A DNA stretch of 64,000 nucleotides from Litorimonas sp947503715 (GTDB lineage Bacteria; Pseudomonadota; Alphaproteobacteria; Caulobacterales; Maricaulaceae), in assembly GCF_050271975.1 (NCBI RefSeq), contig NZ_CP189850.1, positions 2,542,001 through 2,606,000 on the forward strand, in the 5' to 3' direction. Numbering within the stretch: the stretch's first letter is position 1; each line of letters begins with the position of its first letter. Under the pieces are notes generated by a model. The model searched no databases and was not told the DNA's origin. It saw nothing but the letters and a program-made list of their open reading frames with translations. This document shows positions 61,150 to 64,000 of the stretch, piece by piece. Position numbers and translations under genes: made by a program.

Positions 61150-62075
61150 AATCCGCGTGCATCCATTCCCGGCTTACCGAATTGCAGGTAATTCTGCGGA
61201 TAAGGCAGGGCCTCTATTCCCATCTCACGCCGTTTCAAGGTCAGCCAATTTCGGCCCATTGTGGGTTCCGGTGGCAGGTCGTGATAGGCAGTCATGTCCA
61301 GCGCATCCGCCGCATCCACAAAGGCCCAACCGTCGGCTTTGAGCGCCAACAGGACATCTTTTAGGAAGTGTCCGTTCAGGACGTTGTGATGCATGAGGGT
61401 GAGATGCGGCAGCGCAATATTGCCCAACATACGTGCCGTCTCTTCCCAGTAATTAGCGAGGATCACGCACATCTCGACATAGTAATCGCGATAAGGTCCG
61501 AGGTCGATTTGCGGGTTCTCTCGCAATTTAGCTTCCATCCGGCTCGTCGTGTACCAATCGACTGTATCGAATGTCACGGGCGCGTTGAGGAGCCCTTGTT
61601 CATTCAGGCCTTCAAATAGAGCAACCTGCTGTGCGCGGTCCCGCCCGTCATCCAAAAATGGGAAACGGAAATAGTCTGTGCGATGACCGAGCGAACGCAG
61701 ATAATCGCTATTTCGCTTTATGTCAGCGAGATAATCCTGTGTCGGTGTTTCATTCGCATGAGGGTGGGTCCATGTGTGATTTCCAATTAGATGACCGCGA
61801 GATGTCCAGCTCTCGACGACCTGCTCTCCCCATTCGCTCTCGACGAAACTGCCCGTGACAAAGCCTGCCGCTTTGTGACCGACGGCGTCAAAAGCGTCGA
61901 GAATATTGGCATTACGCTGTTCGAGGCTGAGGCCGATATCGAAAGTTTGTGTGAAATCGTCCATGGTAATCGCCATGCGCTTTTGATCGATCGCAGATCC
62001 CTGCGGTTTCACAGAACAAGCGGTCAAGCCAGCGACCGCCGCTGCCCCCATCAGAAATCCGCGTCGATCCATCAT
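61146..62075 (-). CDS. Polysaccharide deacetylase family lipoprotein with Tat-like signal
   Basis: 309 residues. The N-terminus MMDRRGFLMGAAAVAGLTAC combines a twin-arginine motif (DRRGFLMG) with a lipobox at Cys20, suggesting export of a folded enzyme and lipid anchoring. NodB domain: KRMAITMDDFTQTF (motif 1 with two Asp) and GHLIGNHTWTHPHANETPTQ (motif 2, HxxxH), later YFRFPFLDDGRD (motif 3). Metal-dependent removal of acetyl or related groups from a glycan is likely; the target is unknown. Overlaps both neighbours (Nudix gene upstream, cca downstream) by four bases. Confidence 0.9.
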   Translation of the reverse strand: MMDRRGFLMGAAAVAGLTACSVKPQGSAIDQKRMAITMDDFTQTFDIGLSLEQRNANILDAFDAVGHKAAGFVTGSFVESEWGEQVVESWTSRGHLIGNHTWTHPHANETPTQDYLADIKRNSDYLRSLGHRTDYFRFPFLDDGRDRAQQVALFEGLNEQGLLNAPVTFDTVDWYTTSRMEAKLRENPQIDLGPYRDYYVEMCVILANYWEETARMLGNIALPHLTLMHHNVLNGHFLKDVLLALKADGWAFVDAADALDMTAYHDLPPEPTMGRNWLTLKRREMGIEALPYPQNYLQFGKPGMDARGL

Positions 62076-62671
62076 GCCGCTTTTGCCTCAAATCCGCGCT
62101 GCCACATCCGGTAAATCGTCATCGCCGTCATACCCCAGATATTGCGATGCGTCCCGTCAGGCTCGTCATAAGGCATGTCGAAGAGGACATGCGTTTTTTC
62201 GTCGAAAAAGACTTCGCGGCGGATGTGATTGTCGGGGTTCATCAGGAAGGACATCGGGACTTCGAACACGCTTTCGACCTCACGCGGGTCCGGCGTGATG
62301 GTCGCGTGAGAGGAGACGACTCCGACATAGGGCGTCACCCGGAATTTGCTGACCGCGTCAAAACTCGGCAAGCGCCCGATAAGCTGGATATCCTTCGCCC
62401 CCACGCCGATTTCCTCTTCCGTCTCCCGCAGGGCCGTCTGCGCAATCGTCTCGCCCGCTTCCGCCTTACCGCCGGGAAAGGCGATTTGCCCGGGGTGGGA
62501 CGGCATGGTTTCAGGACGCTGTGTCAGGATAACATGCCAGTCATCCCGCATGACGAGCGGAAACAGAACGGCCGCCTTTCGCTGTCCTTCCCGCGTGACC
62601 TTGTCCGTCCCGTCGAGAATCGGCAGGGGCAAAACCGCGCGTTTGATGGATGTCATCATTTTATCAGACAT
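62072..62671 (-). CDS. CoA pyrophosphatase-like Nudix hydrolase
   Basis: 199 residues from ATG 62671 (MSDKMMTSIKRAVLPLPILD), which overlaps the end of the DUF1285 gene; upstream ATGs in frame are inside that gene and not family-like. Features: KAAVLFPLVMRDDWHVILTQ, RPETMPSHPGQIAFPGGK (the NuCoA signature) and Nudix box GGKAEAGETIAQTALRETEE with EIG. Hydrolyses CoA or similar dinucleotides. The four genes DUF1285, Nudix, deacetylase and cca form one tight minus-strand operon. Confidence 0.94.
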   Translation of the reverse strand: MSDKMMTSIKRAVLPLPILDGTDKVTREGQRKAAVLFPLVMRDDWHVILTQRPETMPSHPGQIAFPGGKAEAGETIAQTALRETEEEIGVGAKDIQLIGRLPSFDAVSKFRVTPYVGVVSSHATITPDPREVESVFEVPMSFLMNPDNHIRREVFFDEKTHVLFDMPYDEPDGTHRNIWGMTAMTIYRMWQRGFEAKAA

Positions 62672-63281
62672 TATGACTGCCCGCCGGGCCAAGCGGGAAA
62701 AACTCACCCCCGCCCCAAACGCCGAGCTGCGCTCCGTCCGGCGTTTGACGTTCCACGGCCAAATCAACTAACTCGTAAAAAACGGGACGGGAGAGCGACG
62801 CTTCCAACCGCCCCCACACATTAACGTAAGGGTCGGGTTCGCCCGTCTCTGCATCCGTCTCAATCCGTAAACGGTTTTCCGGTCCAGCCTCGACAACATC
62901 GCCGAGATTGGTCGTGAAGAACAAACGCTGGTCTTGCCCCTCTCCTTTCGCATCCAGGCGTATGGCGACGAAATGCCCGCGCTCCACCGTGATGGACAGT
63001 TTCTCAACAGGCGTGACGAGATAGGTCACACCGTCCTCGTCCTTGCGTAACACGGATGCGAACAATTCGACCATGCCCTTGCGGTTGATCTTCCCGCCCT
63101 CATGCCACCAGGATCCGTCCGCTTTGATGACGATGTCGATTTCCCCGCAGTGATCAGGCTTCCAGCGTTCTACGGGCCGCCGATCATCGGATGTATCCGC
63201 CAAAGCCGTCATCAAATCTTCGAGAGAGAACTGCGACTTACCGCCATTTAAGGTGTTTGGACTGGACAAGGTGTTTATCAA
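62664..63281 (-). CDS. DUF1285 domain protein
   Basis: 205-residue cytoplasmic protein of the DUF1285 family, function not established. The conserved core reads PDHCGEIDIVIKADGSWWHE with GGKINRKGMVELFASVLRKD, YLVTPVEKLSITVERGHFVA, LFFTTNLGDVVEAGPENRLR and PYVNVWGRLEASLSRPVFYE. The start is a TTG at 63281 with GAAAG just upstream; an ATG at 63212 would still retain the core. First gene of the minus-strand operon and divergent from moxR, a familiar alphaproteobacterial arrangement. Confidence 0.9.
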   Translation of the reverse strand: MINTLSSPNTLNGGKSQFSLEDLMTALADTSDDRRPVERWKPDHCGEIDIVIKADGSWWHEGGKINRKGMVELFASVLRKDEDGVTYLVTPVEKLSITVERGHFVAIRLDAKGEGQDQRLFFTTNLGDVVEAGPENRLRIETDAETGEPDPYVNVWGRLEASLSRPVFYELVDLAVERQTPDGAQLGVWGGGEFFPLGPAGSHNV

Positions 63282-63338
63282 CTTTCATGCGGAGTGAACG
63301 AACGACTCCCTGACAGTATTCCACAGGCCAAGAAATTG

Positions 63339-64000
63339 ATGCAAGACATTCCCGCCAATATCGAAAAAGCCGCAGGCGCGGCCAGCGAAAAACTCAGCAC
63401 CGCCCGAGCCAATATCGGCAGAGTGGTTTACGGACAGGATGCCGTGGTCGAGCTCGCCCTCGCCGCGATCCTGTCGGGCGGTCATGCGCTGCTGGTTGGC
63501 GTGCCGGGTTTGGCGAAGACATTGTTGGTTGAAACACTCGGCACGGTTTTAGGACTGGATGATAAACGCGTGCAGTTTACGCCGGACCTGATGCCGGGAG
63601 ACATTCTAGGGTCTGAGGTTCTGGAAGAAAACGCGAAGGGCAAACGCGAATTCCGGTTCATTCCGGGTCCGGTCTTCACGCAACTTCTCATGGCGGATGA
63701 AATCAACCGTGCCTCGCCGCGTACACAATCCGCGCTTCTGCAGGCGATGCAGGAGAAATTCGTAACCGTTGCGGGTGTGCGCCACGATCTGCCCAAACCG
63801 TTCCACGTCCTCGCGACGCAAAACCCGATTGAACAGGAAGGGACTTACCCCCTGCCCGAGGCACAGCTTGACCGTTTCCTCCTGCGCATTGATGTCGATT
63901 TTCCAACGCTGGAAACGGAGCGCAACATCCTCGTCCGCACGACGGGGACCGAGACGGCCGGCGCGAAGAAAGCGATCACGCCTAAGCAGCTAATGGATAT
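63339..64000 (+). CDS. MoxR family AAA+ ATPase (partial, runs off the window)
   Basis: The first ~220 residues of a MoxR-type ATPase, a chaperone usually paired with VWA/DUF58 proteins encoded just downstream. Seen: ARANIGRVVYGQDAVVELAL, Walker A LLVGVPGLAKTLLVE, RVQFTPDLMPGDILGSEVLE, Walker B LLMADEINRASPRTQSALLQ, sensor 1 LATQNPIEQEGTYPLPEAQL and DRFLLRI. The ATG at 63339 was chosen; an in-frame GTG at 63294 would add 15 residues. Neither has a strong ribosome-binding site. The C-terminal part and partner genes are beyond the window. Confidence 0.94.
   Translation, partial: MQDIPANIEKAAGAASEKLSTARANIGRVVYGQDAVVELALAAILSGGHALLVGVPGLAKTLLVETLGTVLGLDDKRVQFTPDLMPGDILGSEVLEENAKGKREFRFIPGPVFTQLLMADEINRASPRTQSALLQAMQEKFVTVAGVRHDLPKPFHVLATQNPIEQEGTYPLPEAQLDRFLLRIDVDFPTLETERNILVRTTGTETAGAKKAITPKQLMD

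Overview
The window reads as a chromosomal segment of a marine-type alphaproteobacterium of the Caulobacterales/Maricaulales side (Hyphomonadaceae or Robiginitomaculaceae-like). This is inferred from gene content and order: a split F1 operon atpH-A-G-D-C without F0 genes, the rplU-rpmA-obg-proB-proA-nadD-rsfS-rlmH-envC-ctpA-deacetylase-rppH run, a DUF1285-Nudix-cca cluster facing moxR, and a large TonB receptor. No rRNA, tRNA, CRISPR, prophage or insertion sequence was recognised. Genes are tightly packed, often with ATGA or TGATG overlaps.

Layout. 1-10 kb: a small lipoprotein, alanine racemase, a DUF2254 membrane protein, a frameshifted penicillin/AHL-acylase gene, a TPR protein with a 2-oxoglutarate/iron oxygenase tail, a three-gene envelope cluster (DUF533, Kazal lipoprotein, cupin lipoprotein) and a CoxE-like VWA protein. 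10-16 kb: an FKBP lipoprotein, a Tad-type VWA pilus-assembly protein, an M16 metalloprotease lipoprotein and a HAD-IB phosphatase.

16-25.1 kb is the outstanding locus: one 9.1-kb gene for an exported protein of about 3,020-3,035 residues. It is built from two arrays of the same 23-residue repeat (51 acidic copies, then about 48 strongly basic copies), each in an unbroken 69-bp register. Around them are cysteine cap motifs, a possible calcium loop, short Gly/Asn-rich modules at both ends and a C-terminal peptidoglycan-binding domain. It looks like an enormously inflated member of a family of small cell-wall-binding proteins.

25.3-37.3 kb is a housekeeping run: ribosomal proteins L21 and L27, Obg, proline synthesis, NAD synthesis, ribosome silencing and 23S methylation, cell-separation and periplasmic proteolysis factors, and RNA 5'-end processing. 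nadD and rsfS lack ordinary start codons at the positions their ribosome-binding sites suggest. 37-46 kb: an MFS transporter, a metallophosphoesterase, a MOSC protein, a YcxB-like protein and the ATP synthase F1 operon, which carries an unexpected secreted protein gene between atpA and atpG. 46-53 kb: a TonB-dependent receptor, PriA and a transaldolase-family protein. 52.9-55.5 kb holds most of the intergenic repeats and hairpins. 55.5-64 kb: YchF, two exported proteins, a GST, cca, a Tat-type deacetylase, a Nudix hydrolase, DUF1285 and the start of a MoxR ATPase that runs off the end.

All family assignments come from reading motifs by eye. No database search was run.
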